Position numbers and translations under genes: made by a program. The notes beneath the pieces are model-generated. The model did not search any database. It was not told where the DNA came from and worked only from the letters and a program-made list of their open reading frames with translations. DNA of 64,000 nucleotides from Adiantum capillus-veneris (lineage: Eukaryota; Streptophyta; Polypodiopsida; Polypodiales; Pteridaceae), in NCBI GenBank assembly GCA_014529385.2, contig CM043968.1, positions 9,796,648-9,860,647 of the forward strand, in the 5' to 3' direction. Below, in pieces: positions 11,501 to 19,514 of the stretch; the stretch's first letter is position 1, and the number at the start of each line of letters is the position of its first letter.

Positions 11501-14299
11501 AACCGGAAGTGGAAGAAAACAAGGAGATCCTTGTTCCTGAACAGATTTTGGCACATAACGATACGAAGAAAGGTAAAGTCCGAAGGCGGTTCTTGGTTAA
11601 GTTCAAGAACTTTCCTGCATTTGATGCGAAGTGGATGGAGGAGGAGGACCTAGCAGATACTCCTCGGATTGTAAAACTTTACCTCGATGTTTTGGTTTAG
11701 CATAGTCTACTCCAAACGGAACCCAAAAATTCAGCTTGGCCGAAGATCTGGTGCAGTGGGATGCACAAGAGGGGAGTTACTCCGCTCCTTTGTCAACAGA
11801 TGCCTTGATTTTGATACTAAAGTCACTGATGTCTCTTTGAGCTTCAGGGATACTGATAGCTAACAGTATTCTGCTGGATGACTTTATGAAATGGAATTCC
11901 TGATAATGATACTGATTTGTTTCTTCACTTCTTTTGAGTGCAAGAACTGATAGACGAAATGACTGCAGCATTTTGGTCTACTTGATCTCGTATAGACATG
12001 GTTGCAATAGGGGTTAGTCAATCGGACATCGATGAGGTCCCGATTGGACCTAGATGTGATTGCTAGCTACATTGCTGATAAATCATGCTCTAAGATCCGA
12101 ATGAATGTTGAATGTCATGTGATGTCCTGTGATGTCGTGTGATGTGACTGTCGATTTTGTACATGTGCTAGATGTGTGTTCCTAGTACGTAGGTACTAAC
12201 AGTCAGTGTCTGCTAAGAAGGTTTATGGCTTTTGCCGGTTTTGTAAGCGTAATCGCGGTCGATTACAATGCTTTCAAGAGGGAGGTATGTCACAAAGTGA
12301 TGACGTGGCTACGGACAGCAGAAACCCTAATTTCTGCCAGGAACCCTAAAATTCCTGCAAACCCTAATTTCTGCCAAAAACCCTAATTTCTGGAAATCAC
12401 GAGGGTTTTTTTTATTATTATTTTGGGAAATTTTGAGCGACGCAAATCTCAGCTTTTTGCTATGATTTGGGAGAAAGAGAGAGAAAAAGAGAACTTGCTT
12501 TTTACTGACTCTCATTGAGAGAGAGAGAATCTGCTTTTGCTTTCAAGCTTTTGGGGCTCTGCTTTTGGGCATCCCTTGTAATCTTTAAATTAGTGGTGAG
12601 GGCCTCACTTCTCAGAGTATCTGGACGCAGAGTCTGAGAGTGAAACCCTAACCGCTCTCTTGTACTTTGATGATTGATTAATACAAAATGAAATACCGAA
12701 AGGGGCGCCAGTCTTTTGGGCCAATATCTCTAGGCACAGAACTTCGCCGGGCCAGTGCAAATCTATTGTGATCTGTGAATTGTTTGAAGTGGTTATTTGG
12801 TGCTGTCGTGATTGATTCTTGACTTGGAGTGTCCAAGTCTGTTACATCGGGGATCTTATAAAGACCGCAACACTGCTTTAATGTGTACAATCACCATTGC
12901 CAAGAACCTAGTCTTCCATGCACGCATAACGCACATTGAGGGTCAATACTACTATATGCAAAAGCTTATCGAGGATGAGAATGTAGATATTGAGTGGAGT
13001 AATATTTTAAATAGTTAAGTAGGATATCTTCACTAAAGCTCTTGGGCAAGACCAGCTACTTTGACCACATGGCTCGAAATCATTTTAGAAGCTCTCAACC
13101 CAGACATGGCTGCAATTCAAGACTATGAACAAATTCTTCCACAATCTACCAAAACTTAACTAGAAGACTTTACAAAAAATGAAATTGGCTCTCGTAGAAG
13201 AAGCATGAGTAGCTAGCTCCCCATGTGCAAGAGCTTCCGCCTCTTCTTCAATCCTTCGTGCAGATCTCAGCTCAAGAGAGAATGTCAAAGCTTGAAGTAG
13301 ACCTTCAATCTACTCAAACTCAATCCTCTCCAACGAAGGAATAAGCTATTAAAGTGCAAATTAAGAAACTGAAACATAGTGAAGTCATAATGGAAAAAGG
13401 TAATTCTTTTAAAACGCTTGTTACCCCTTGTCCGTTTTGTATAGAGCGACAAAATTGAATTTGGATCACATGGTCTCCCTCTTCACCACGAAAGCTTCTC
13501 CCAACAAACATGCATCAAATACAAAAGATTGTCTTGTGACAAAACAAGAGCATACATCAAAACTCAATCAAGGTGCAATGGTCCCAAAGCTAAAAGGAGT
13601 TCCATTACACGTTGAGAACTTTCACCTTTTGTAAATGAAAAGGACACAATCTTGGCATCAAAAGTCATAACAAGACCATAATTATAGGTCCATTTTGATC
13701 TTTACATGGACCCTCTTATGACGATATAACTATGCGAGGCATCTGAGCTTGGTGCTTACTTCACAAAGCCAACAAACTTAACTTTTGCTAAACTTCAAAG
13801 GTGATGGGCAAACTCAACCATGACAAAGAACTTGCGAAGTCAAACAAGAAGTAAAAGTCCCTCACCTTTATCATGCATAGCTTGGACAACAGCTACAAAA
13901 TCCCTACTTATGTCATCGATGCCCACGGTTGGTAGAGAGTCCCAATCCTTATTTGGCATTTACTTTATGAAGCCAACAAACTTCATAATTTCTCATAAGC
14001 ATCAAAGGTAATGAGCCGTGATATAGGGCTCGAGGAATAAGAGCAAATGTACAAATAAAGTACGTACATGAAAACATAAAAGGCAAAACATACCAGAAAG
14101 CAGTGACCTGGGAAAAATCTGGGGTAGAAACCATGATGCTGAAGGAGAGAACAGAAAAGCCCAACTGAGCAAATCGCAATGCCAATCCACCCAAAGTGCC
14201 AGGCATGCCCTGATAATCTTTCATCCTTACCCTAGCCGGCGGCTCTGTGAGTGCAGGTGGCACAGCAACTGGATGAACAGCCGGATGGCTCACTTCCAT
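2572..14299 (-). CDS. CASP-like protein, family 5 (CASPL5-type), three exons
   Basis: Coding exons are 14299-14094, 2971-2839 and 2763-2572. Both introns are GT-AG, with intron 1 in phase 2 and intron 2 in phase 0. The joined product is 176 residues, usual for the family. CASP-like proteins are four-span plasma-membrane proteins related to the scaffolds that organise the Casparian strip. Sequence support: four hydrophobic segments at about 37-58, 66-93, 103-132 and 150-174; the family's Arg in span 1 (R42, LALRFAQ) and Asp in span 3 (D112, VGDGVTSTLTF); and the family 5 stretches [27 protein letters not shown] and [11 protein letters not shown]. The exon 1-2 junction rebuilds Cys69 from TG plus T. 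The start is the first ATG after an in-frame TGA; Met26 ([10 protein letters not shown]) is an alternative start used by many relatives. The exact role of family 5 members is not established. Oddity: intron 1 is 11.1 kb and full of retroelements. Confidence 0.9.
2839..2971 (-). CDS. CASPL5-type gene, exon 2
   Basis: This exon encodes the last base of codon 69 through Gly113: span 2, the [12 protein letters not shown] loop and the start of span 3. The acceptor is TTTTTTACTGCAG and the donor is GTAAGA. A longer frame on the same strand over 2702-3118 is a different phase and not the product. Confidence 0.9.
3236..3668. other. Intronic sequence, nothing recognised
   Basis: No coding or RNA feature could be supported. 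It may be old transposon sequence. Confidence 0.4.
3669..4465 (+). mobile_element. Possible old LTR upstream of a primer-binding site
   Basis: It begins TGTCATATGATGG and ends just before a perfect primer-binding site. Near its right end an AATACAGAAAGGGGGGCC block resembles one in the LTR at 12288-12846, which suggests a related family. The start is a guess from the TG dinucleotide, and the right end lacks the usual CA. Confidence 0.35.
4466..4477 (+). promoter_or_regulatory. Retroelement primer-binding site (initiator Met tRNA)
   Basis: TGGTATCAGAGC is the exact complement of the 3' end of plant initiator methionine tRNA, the usual primer of plant LTR retrotransposons. No intact coding region follows directly. 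Confidence 0.75.
4478..5620. other. Unassigned intronic sequence with an acidic minus-strand frame
   Basis: This follows the primer-binding site at 4466 and so may be internal sequence of an old element. On the minus strand 5621-5094 can be read as an open frame with a strongly acidic middle (repeated E and D residues such as [15 protein letters not shown]). No known domain was recognised. A (GA)n tract lies at 5499-5525. Confidence 0.35.
5621..6841 (+). repeat. Candidate 5' LTR of element A
   Basis: It starts TGTCACGTGACC and ends CCTTACA, one base before a primer-binding site. Inside are a TATATATAG box near 5938, a polyadenylation-like CAATAAAGG near 6735 and repeated CAGATTTCAGC segments near 6360-6540. 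The left border rests on the TG start only. Confidence 0.45.
6843..6854 (+). promoter_or_regulatory. Primer-binding site of element A
   Basis: TGGTATTAGAGC matches the initiator Met tRNA complement with one change. It lies about 475 bases before gag, a normal leader length. Confidence 0.7.
7329..8601 (+). pseudogene. gag of chromovirus A, frameshifted
   Basis: Gag builds the particle and binds element RNA. The first frame (7329-7913) has an acidic Gly/Ser start, then a long charged coiled coil made of repeated AIDRE/KEREA-like heptads at residues about 45-150. A frameshift follows. The C-terminal part (8209-8601) continues in another frame and ends in a lysine-rich zinc-knuckle region. The knuckle reads [14 protein letters not shown], with Tyr in place of its second Cys, so metal binding should be lost. 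Minus-strand frames over 7199-7793 are shadows of this coiled coil. Confidence 0.75.
8602..10330 (+). pseudogene. Protease remnant, reverse transcriptase and RNase H of chromovirus A
   Basis: The protease segment before 9050 is too broken to show a clear active site. Reverse transcriptase is plain from about 9108: [32 protein letters not shown] and SGYHQIRI. A frameshift near 9520 moves into [17 protein letters not shown] and the catalytic [10 protein letters not shown] short deletion near 9680 removes part of the thumb. RNase H follows with [25 protein letters not shown] and FTDHQSLRY, then an in-frame stop near 10261 and ADALSRKP. The reading frame is broken at least three times, so no functional polyprotein is expected. 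Confidence 0.85.
10331..11700 (+). pseudogene. Integrase and chromodomain of chromovirus A
   Basis: The zinc-binding part ends in [11 protein letters not shown] near 10650. The first catalytic Asp is in EMDFIFDL (10745). A deletion then joins to [11 protein letters not shown], with the second Asp, and [10 protein letters not shown] holds the Glu, with Phe where Ser is usual. The C-terminal frame 11161-11700 has DDWVLLRF, the [16 protein letters not shown] region and a chromodomain ([19 protein letters not shown]) that ends the protein. Chromodomains of this kind are thought to steer insertion to marked chromatin. Stops near 10654 and 11130 and frame changes break the gene. Confidence 0.85.
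11701..12287 (+). other. 3' untranslated part and polypurine tract of element A
   Basis: It is non-coding and ends in a purine run (CAAGAGGGAGGTA) directly before the 3' LTR, the usual place where plus-strand DNA synthesis starts. A short GTGATGTC(C/G)T repeat lies near 12118-12145. Confidence 0.6.
12288..12846 (+). repeat. 3' LTR of element A
   Basis: It starts TGTCACAAAG after the polypurine tract and ends GTTACA, where copia-derived sequence begins. It contains repeated AACCCTAATTTCTG units at about 12323-12395 and GA-rich stretches. Confidence 0.6.
12847..13075 (+). pseudogene. Ty1/copia RNase H C-terminal scrap
   Basis: The plus strand reads [17 protein letters not shown], then after a frame change DIFTKALG. 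These are the last conserved blocks of copia RNase H (consensus like HARTKHIEV and LADIFTKAL). It begins exactly where the LTR of element A ends, so the insertion may have cut an older copia copy. Confidence 0.7.
13076..14093. other. Intronic sequence with a weak direct repeat
   Basis: No gene is seen. A motif with (A/G)AAGCCAACAAACTT and CAAAGGT(A/G)ATG occurs near 13755-13805 and again near 13970-14013. It is probably an old element. Confidence 0.4.
14094..14299 (-). CDS. CASPL5-type gene, exon 1
   Basis: This exon encodes residues 1-68 plus two bases of codon 69. It has a proline-rich cytosolic N-terminus, then [10 protein letters not shown] and the first membrane span. The exon ends GCTTTCTG before the donor GTATGT. 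Translation read past the donor loses all family resemblance, which supports the splice site. Confidence 0.88.
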
Positions 14300-14601
14300 C
14301 TCCGTATTAGAAGGTCAACACAGGAGCTCCTAAGAAGCATCACAACCCCAGAACAACTGTGCGCTCCCTCTCTCTGTCTCCGCTCATTTACGGCTTAAAC
14401 GTACGACACATAGAGTGCCACTGCTGGGATCTGCTGCTTCGCCAATCTGCACATCATGCTTTGAAAACTGCAGTATCTCAAAATTGAAAGTAGGAAGCCC
14501 TCGTTGTATGTCCGAGCGAGGAGAATGTTTGCGCACAGGTAGGCGAGGAAGGTTGCGATCTGTCGTCTTGTGATTGCTGGCACTGGACTCTTGGAGCACT
14601 C

Positions 14602-14608
14602 TTATATA
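14602..14608 (-). promoter_or_regulatory. Candidate TATA box of the CASPL5-type gene
   Basis: On the minus strand this reads TATATAA, about 300 bases upstream of the ATG. This would give a leader of roughly 275 bases. It is based on position and motif only. Confidence 0.35.
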
Positions 14609-14759
14609 ATTAAAGTTACAAACAACCATTGGAAATTCCGTAGGCCTCCCCTTTAAATGCCACTGGGTGGATTGACGGCCCATATTCAAACCCAGGCCGT
14701 CGCAGAATCTTGGCCATCGATTTGTTAAAACTAATCACAGGATTTCAAGATCAATGCGA

Positions 14760-14870
14760 GAAAAACTAATTTCAGATGTGGGCGAGACACCCCACCCCCT
14801 CGCACCCATGATTTGAACCCTTGCCAATGGGGTGAGAGCCCAATGCCTTGACCATCACGCCTATGTGCAT
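14760..14870 (-). mobile_element. tRNA-derived SINE-like sequence
   Basis: On the minus strand a tRNA-like head has an A box (TGGTCAAGGC, about 14846-14855) and a B box (GGTTCAAAT, 14812-14820) about 30 bases apart, as in RNA polymerase III promoters. It lacks a full cloverleaf, so a SINE head rather than a tRNA gene is likely. Confidence 0.5.
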
Positions 14871-14914
14871 AATTTGGTTTAGGTGCGGGACCGTGTGGTT
14901 ATAATTCAAAAAAA

Positions 14915-15010
14915 AATGGTACTTTTAAAAACTAATCTCGTGATCCACATATCGACAGCCCCGATTTGAATCTGTGCCATTGATTTCATGGTTTGCACCT
15001 CGTGGCACAT
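14915..15010 (-). mobile_element. Second, weaker SINE-like sequence
   Basis: The minus strand holds a B-box-like GATTCAAATC at about 14962-14971 and a layout similar to 14760-14870. The A box is poor. Confidence 0.3.
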
Positions 15011-15597
15011 AAAGTTGAGGCTAAGCTAGTTGTGTGGAAATACTTTGAGGTATAGTGTAGATTGTAGACTATTGGACGAAAACTAGGGTGCTTCGTTAGC
15101 TGCATTCACATTGAAGTATAATTGGCTTGCTATGTCACGGCTTTGCCATTTCAACTCATGCTTGATTGCATAAGCAAACCCTATCCCCTAGTCTCAACTC
15201 TGTCGAAATCGGTAGATTTAGCAAATGTGGTTCTCTACCTCCGCTTTTCCAAAGAAGGGTGCAGTTAATAGCAAAATATCATTTTATTGACGAGTGGCGG
15301 TGGTTCTACCACCTATGCAAATCCACTCTTATCTTGAAAAGAAACCTACACGATCTATAGCTTTTGTGGATTGATGCTTCTAATCACATCTAGAATTGTA
15401 TTAGTTTGAAGCATGAGAGGGGAAGAGAAGCCATAAATATAACGATTGTAAAGAGAGATGAAGAGGAGAGAGAGAGAGAGAGATTTTATTGAACCAAGTT
15501 GCATTGCTTTTGACAAAATGGTGTGTATACCTAACGTATATATTACTGTGAAATCCAAGAGGGGCAAGAAAATTTTTAAAATGTAACGTTAATTGCA

Positions 15598-15642
<45 letters not shown>

Positions 15643-15965
15643 CGATGAAGCTCTTCCTTGTTGTTTATCAAAGTATGTTACCTTCACACTATGCTAATGA
15701 AGTCACGTGTTTGCAAGGCATTTGCAACTGTGTGCATTGGGATCATAATGTTTCATGTTCCATAGATGTATTCATACAAAGTCCTTGCATTTGTGATTGT
15801 ATATAAAAAGATTATAGTTATTATGTGTCGATCCATGTCAAAGGAAAAAAAAACCACGCAAGTTTCTTTGTACGAGAGAGTTTGCACAGTTCTCCCCAAA
15901 TATTTATACTACAAGGTGGTAATGTGCCATTCCCACAACAATGTAACATTTAATGCACTAGTAAC
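15011..15965. other. No gene seen; two (GA)n tracts
   Basis: Perfect GA repeats occur at about 15465-15482 and 15602-15640. Nothing else was recognised. Confidence 0.5.
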
Positions 15966-15969
15966 TTGT

Positions 15970-16343
15970 GTGTAGCGGAAATTGAAAGACAGTGAGCATT
16001 TCATTAAGAACAAGTTCCTAATGAGCATAGAGAGAGTACTTAATTTGAGAAAGCAACCTAGCAATTTACACCTAGCTAATTTGGCATTGACAATACTTGA
16101 AAAGAGAGAGAAATAGAACGATTGACAACATTTGAGGACCGGATTTACATGGAGCCGTTCCCCCCTCCATAAAGGCTTTGTATTATAGCTCCCCCTTTGG
16201 ATCCCAATGTTCCCTCCTTTGGATCCGTGACAGAGACCGGTCTGGCAGCCTTACCAATATTCTAGCTTTTACTCCCCTGGTACTTCCCCATATCAAAGGA
16301 TCAGTTTATCATTTGGGAGTATTAGATATAAGTTTTTATGACA
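15970..16343 (-). repeat. 3' LTR of the truncated family D copy, internally deleted
   Basis: Its element-sense start TGTCATAAAAAC directly follows the purine tract AAGAGAGAGGTAA. It matches both ends of the 1.6 kb family D LTR but is only about 370 bp, so the middle is missing. Confidence 0.65.
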
Positions 16344-16639
16344 TTACCTCTCTCTTGAAATCATAGTCGTCCTCGACTATGAGACAGAGAAGATAAAGCC
16401 TAGTCATTAGTCCGTTTGCTAGCGGGTAGAGGATCCCTATTTTACCCTACGACACCGTTCTAGAATGGATGACTAGTTCATTTGGTGCTTGAGAGCCTTA
16501 GTTTCCGCAAGCATGTATGCACATTAGTCCATATCAATCTTCCATAGTAGAGTGACAAACTCTACTTGGTGTTCAGGAGACTTCGCCCCCACAAACACGA
16601 TCCTAAGCATGCATATTTATTAACATGTGCACACAATAA

Positions 16640-17163
16640 AGAAAAAGAGAGTCTTATAAGACAAAAACTTGGTTCATTTAAACATATTTACATTTGCTTA
16701 CTCTAGGGAATCATTGTAAGCATTGACAAGGTTTAGGTTATCCTTTAATTGTATGCCTTGCATCCATCTAGCATCTTCAAAAGGGTAGCTTTTAAACTTG
16801 ATAAGATATCGTCAGATAGTCTTACCGCCTCATAATACCTTGTCTTCGTGTCAGAGAATAGACTCGGACTGCAGCACCTCTTCTTGGTCCTCGATCTCCG
16901 GTGGGTCTTCAATGATTGCTTCTTGAGGTGGCTCTCCTTTGCAAGGCTTTAGTAGGCTCATGTGGAAATCATTGTGTATGAGCCAATAGCTGGGCAACTT
17001 GAGTTAGGGCCATCTCATTGATTGGCCTAAGAATCTGGAAGGGACCATAGTACCTTTTTGCTAACTTAGCATATTACTTTTGGTGTCCTGCAGTAGGATT
17101 CTTGCCCGTTGTGTGCCTTAATCGAGCCTTGGGAAGCTTATGCAAGACCCAATCATTTTGTTT
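16640..17163 (-). pseudogene. Integrase C-terminus and chromodomain, family D, broken
   Basis: The minus strand gives [27 protein letters not shown] and INEMA in shifting frames. An acidic linker and a decayed chromodomain end follow. It is the part of the integrase that should follow RALAF on the far side of the solo LTR. Several stops are present. Confidence 0.7.
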
Positions 17164-17835
17164 AAAGGTGTAATGGAAATGGCCTATGAACTTTGAGAGT
17201 AGCGGAATTAGGAAATTAGATGAAGCACTTTTGTGAGATTACTTTGTGAGCATAGCGGGTGAACTTAATCAATGGTAGCAACATAAACATGGTACTTAGT
17301 TAACTTGGCATGAACAATACTTTTGCAAGAGAGAGAATATAGAGAACATGACAATAGTTGAGGACAGGATCCAATAGGCATTTGTCTTATAGTTTCTCCC
17401 ATCAAGAGAGACTTGGTACAATACAATTTTTGTGTTCCTTGCGACCCAGGTGATGCAATGAAGATGGAAAGCTTCATGCATCAATAAACATAACATAAAC
17501 TTTGTAGAAAGCAACTATCCCAAGCCTCAGTCCCAAGACCTCAAACACCTTCGAAGGTGGAGAGAGCTAGTGGGGAATGAGGGTAGGGAAGAGGAAGAAG
17601 AAACATTCCATAGGAGAAAGAAAATAGTTCCTCACTTATCACCACTCTTCTTGCTAGCATACATAATAGCATAGTAATGAAGATGGAGAAGATGACAAGC
17701 TTAAGCATTGAAGCATGGCTCTTGGTTGGATTTGCATTCCATAGCCAAGAGTGTTGGTGTAGGCTCTCACTTCTCACAAGCTTGGAGAAGAGGTGGAGTT
17801 CCTCTACTTTACCAAGTGAGAATGAATCCACAAAA

Positions 17836-17836
17836 T

Positions 17837-17870
<34 letters not shown>

Positions 17871-17877
17871 TGTATAT

Positions 17878-17908
<31 letters not shown>

Positions 17909-17958
17909 TGTGTGTGTGTGTGTGTGTGTGTGGTGTATATACCCCCCCCCCCCCCCCC
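17836..17958. repeat. Doubled (GT)n-GGTGTATATA-(C)n block
   Basis: A GT tract, GGTGTATATA and a run of about 30 C (17879-17908) are followed by a second GT tract, the same linker and about 17 C (17942-17958). It lies inside the solo LTR, at the place where other family D LTRs have short (GT)n or (CA)n. The G-rich strand could form quadruplexes, and base counts in such runs are prone to sequencing error. Confidence 0.9.
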
Positions 17959-18379
17959 AGCACACCCCTTGCTTGCTTGGGGCGAGTTCTACCTTTTTCT
18001 CATGCCTCAAGCTCATTGGACCCCTCTCCCCCTATCCAATCACATGCAGCATGCATTCAAGTACATGGGTAGTCTTTGGACAAGTGTCCTCCTTACCCCT
18101 TAGAGAGAGAGAGAGCTTGAAAATATCTAGATATTTGTTGGATGGAACTAGAAGCTCATTGGACCCCTCTTTATCCCAACCAATGGTATTCAAGCCACCA
18201 TGTGGCTAAGCATAGGGAGAGTCTTACATGTGTCCCATGTGCCCCTTTAGAAAAGGGGTGCCGTTTGGGTTAGTGGGAGGTTAAGTCAAAGATTCCCCTA
18301 ACTTTGGGGCTTTCCCCCTCCTTTGTAGGGTCTCTTTTTGACTCAAGCACCTTACCCCCCATGCACGGGAAGCTTCTCA

Positions 18380-18490
18380 ATCACCTTCCTCATTAAGCAT
18401 GACAAGCACCTCAACCACCTTAGTCATCAAGCATGACAAGCACCTCAAGCACCTTAGTCATCAAGCACGACAAGCACCTCAAGCTTAGGT
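18380..18490. repeat. LTR-internal minisatellite (CAAGCACCTCAAGCA type)
   Basis: Repeated AAGCATGACAAGCACCTCAA and CACCTTAGTCATC units occur here. Equivalent arrays occur in the LTRs at 52090-52210 and 58860-59020, so the array is a family trait. Confidence 0.75.
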
Positions 18491-18771
18491 CGGGTTCCCA
18501 CCTCAAGCTCAGCCCTAGCTTGCCTAAGGTCAAAGGACTTTTAGCACTAACTATTGGAGGTCTTTAATGAAGCTAACCATAATGTCTTTTAAGCTCCATT
18601 AGATGCACGTTTCTCTTTGATGAACTACCTCCTTTTGGACCCGTATTGAGATGTAACCACATCTCTCCTCTTGGTCCCTTGCTGAGATAAGTCTAGAAGC
18701 ACTTATTGCACATTGCTCTTTGGTAGACCATCTCCTTTTGGACCCGTATTGAGATGCAACCATCTCTCCTT

Positions 18772-19514
18772 TTGGTTCCCTGCTAAGATAGGTCTAGAAC
18801 CACATGTCTTAATTCTAACTCTTGTTCCTGTTTATTAAATGATCAGTTGAATATGAGAAAATGGTTTGGGTAAGCTAGATATTTGATTTTATGACAAAAG
18901 GCTAGAGCTCTTATCTGCTTATCAGCAGCAGCGGCCTTTTGCCTTTGCTGAGAGATGGATATAGCATCCTTAATCTTTTGGAAAGATTTTTGCAAGTCTC
19001 GCCTATATTCATCTACAGCGAAGATCTTCCCATGTACCTTGAGTAGCAGGGGACTTTTTGATCTTCCCTCTATCACCTCAAAAGGTGCTTTTCTCGTGGA
19101 AGTATGTACAGTGTTATTATAAGCATACTCCACTGCTGAGATAGGTCTAGATTGGTTCCCTGCTAAGATAGGTCTAGAAGCACATGTCTTAATTCTAACT
19201 CTTGTTCCCGTTTATTAAATGATCAGTTTAATATGAGAAAATCATTTGGGTAAGCTAGATATTTGATTTTATGACAAAAGGCTAGAGCTCTTATGTGCTT
19301 ATCAGCAGCAACAGCCTTTTGCCTTTGCTGAGAGATGGATATAGCATCCTTAATCTTTTGGAAATATTTTTGCAGGTCTCGCCTATATTCATCTACAACG
19401 AAGATCTTCCCATGTACCTTGAGTAGCAGGGGACTTTTTGATCTTCCCTCTATCACCTCAAAAGGTGCTTTTCTCGTGGAAGTATGTACAGTGTTATTAT
19501 AAGCATACTCCACT
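18772..19514. repeat. 380-bp tandem duplication spanning LTR and integrase
   Basis: 18772-19134 recurs at 19152-19514 with few changes. Each copy contains the last 125 bases of the solo LTR, the AAAGG duplication and the same integrase segment. The duplication therefore came after the LTR insertion. Confidence 0.85.

Larger units (their letters stand above)
5621..12846 (+). mobile_element. Ty3/gypsy chromodomain retrotransposon A, inactive, in CASPL5-type intron
   Basis: Its order is a candidate 5' LTR (5621-6841), primer-binding site (6843-6854), gag (7329-8601), protease remnant, reverse transcriptase, RNase H, integrase and chromodomain (to 11700), polypurine tract and 3' LTR (12288-12846). 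The chromodomain after integrase marks a chromovirus. The coding part has several frameshifts, stops and deletions. The two terminal repeats do not look alike by eye, so the borders may belong to different insertions. The element runs opposite to the host gene. Confidence 0.75.
2972..14093 (-). other. Intron 1 of the CASPL5-type gene (11,122 bp)
   Basis: The boundaries are a GTATGT donor at the 14093 end and a TGCAG acceptor at the 2972 end. Most of its length is transposon-derived, in the opposite (plus) orientation to the gene: an LTR/PBS remnant at 3669-4477, a chromovirus at about 5621-12846 and a copia scrap at 12847-13075. Long transposon-filled introns are known in ferns and conifers. 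Splicing here is inferred from the perfect phase and protein match. Confidence 0.85.
17169..18896 (-). mobile_element. Solo LTR of family D with 5-bp target duplication
   Basis: The sequence runs TGTAATGG to TTTTATGACA on the plus strand, the same ends as the LTRs of 50909-59317. It is flanked by AAAGG at 17164-17168 and 18897-18901. It splits the integrase of an older copy of its own family. A solo LTR is the usual product of recombination between the two LTRs of one insertion. It is 1728 bp and enlarged by simple repeats. Confidence 0.85.

Noticed and set aside
17708-18209. Frames with long Pro and Cys-Val runs
   Set aside because: They are translations of (GT)n and poly(C) in the solo LTR.
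18380-18490. Short regular repeats that might suggest a CRISPR array
   Set aside because: The units are contiguous and degenerate with no unique spacers, recur inside other LTRs, and the DNA is eukaryotic.
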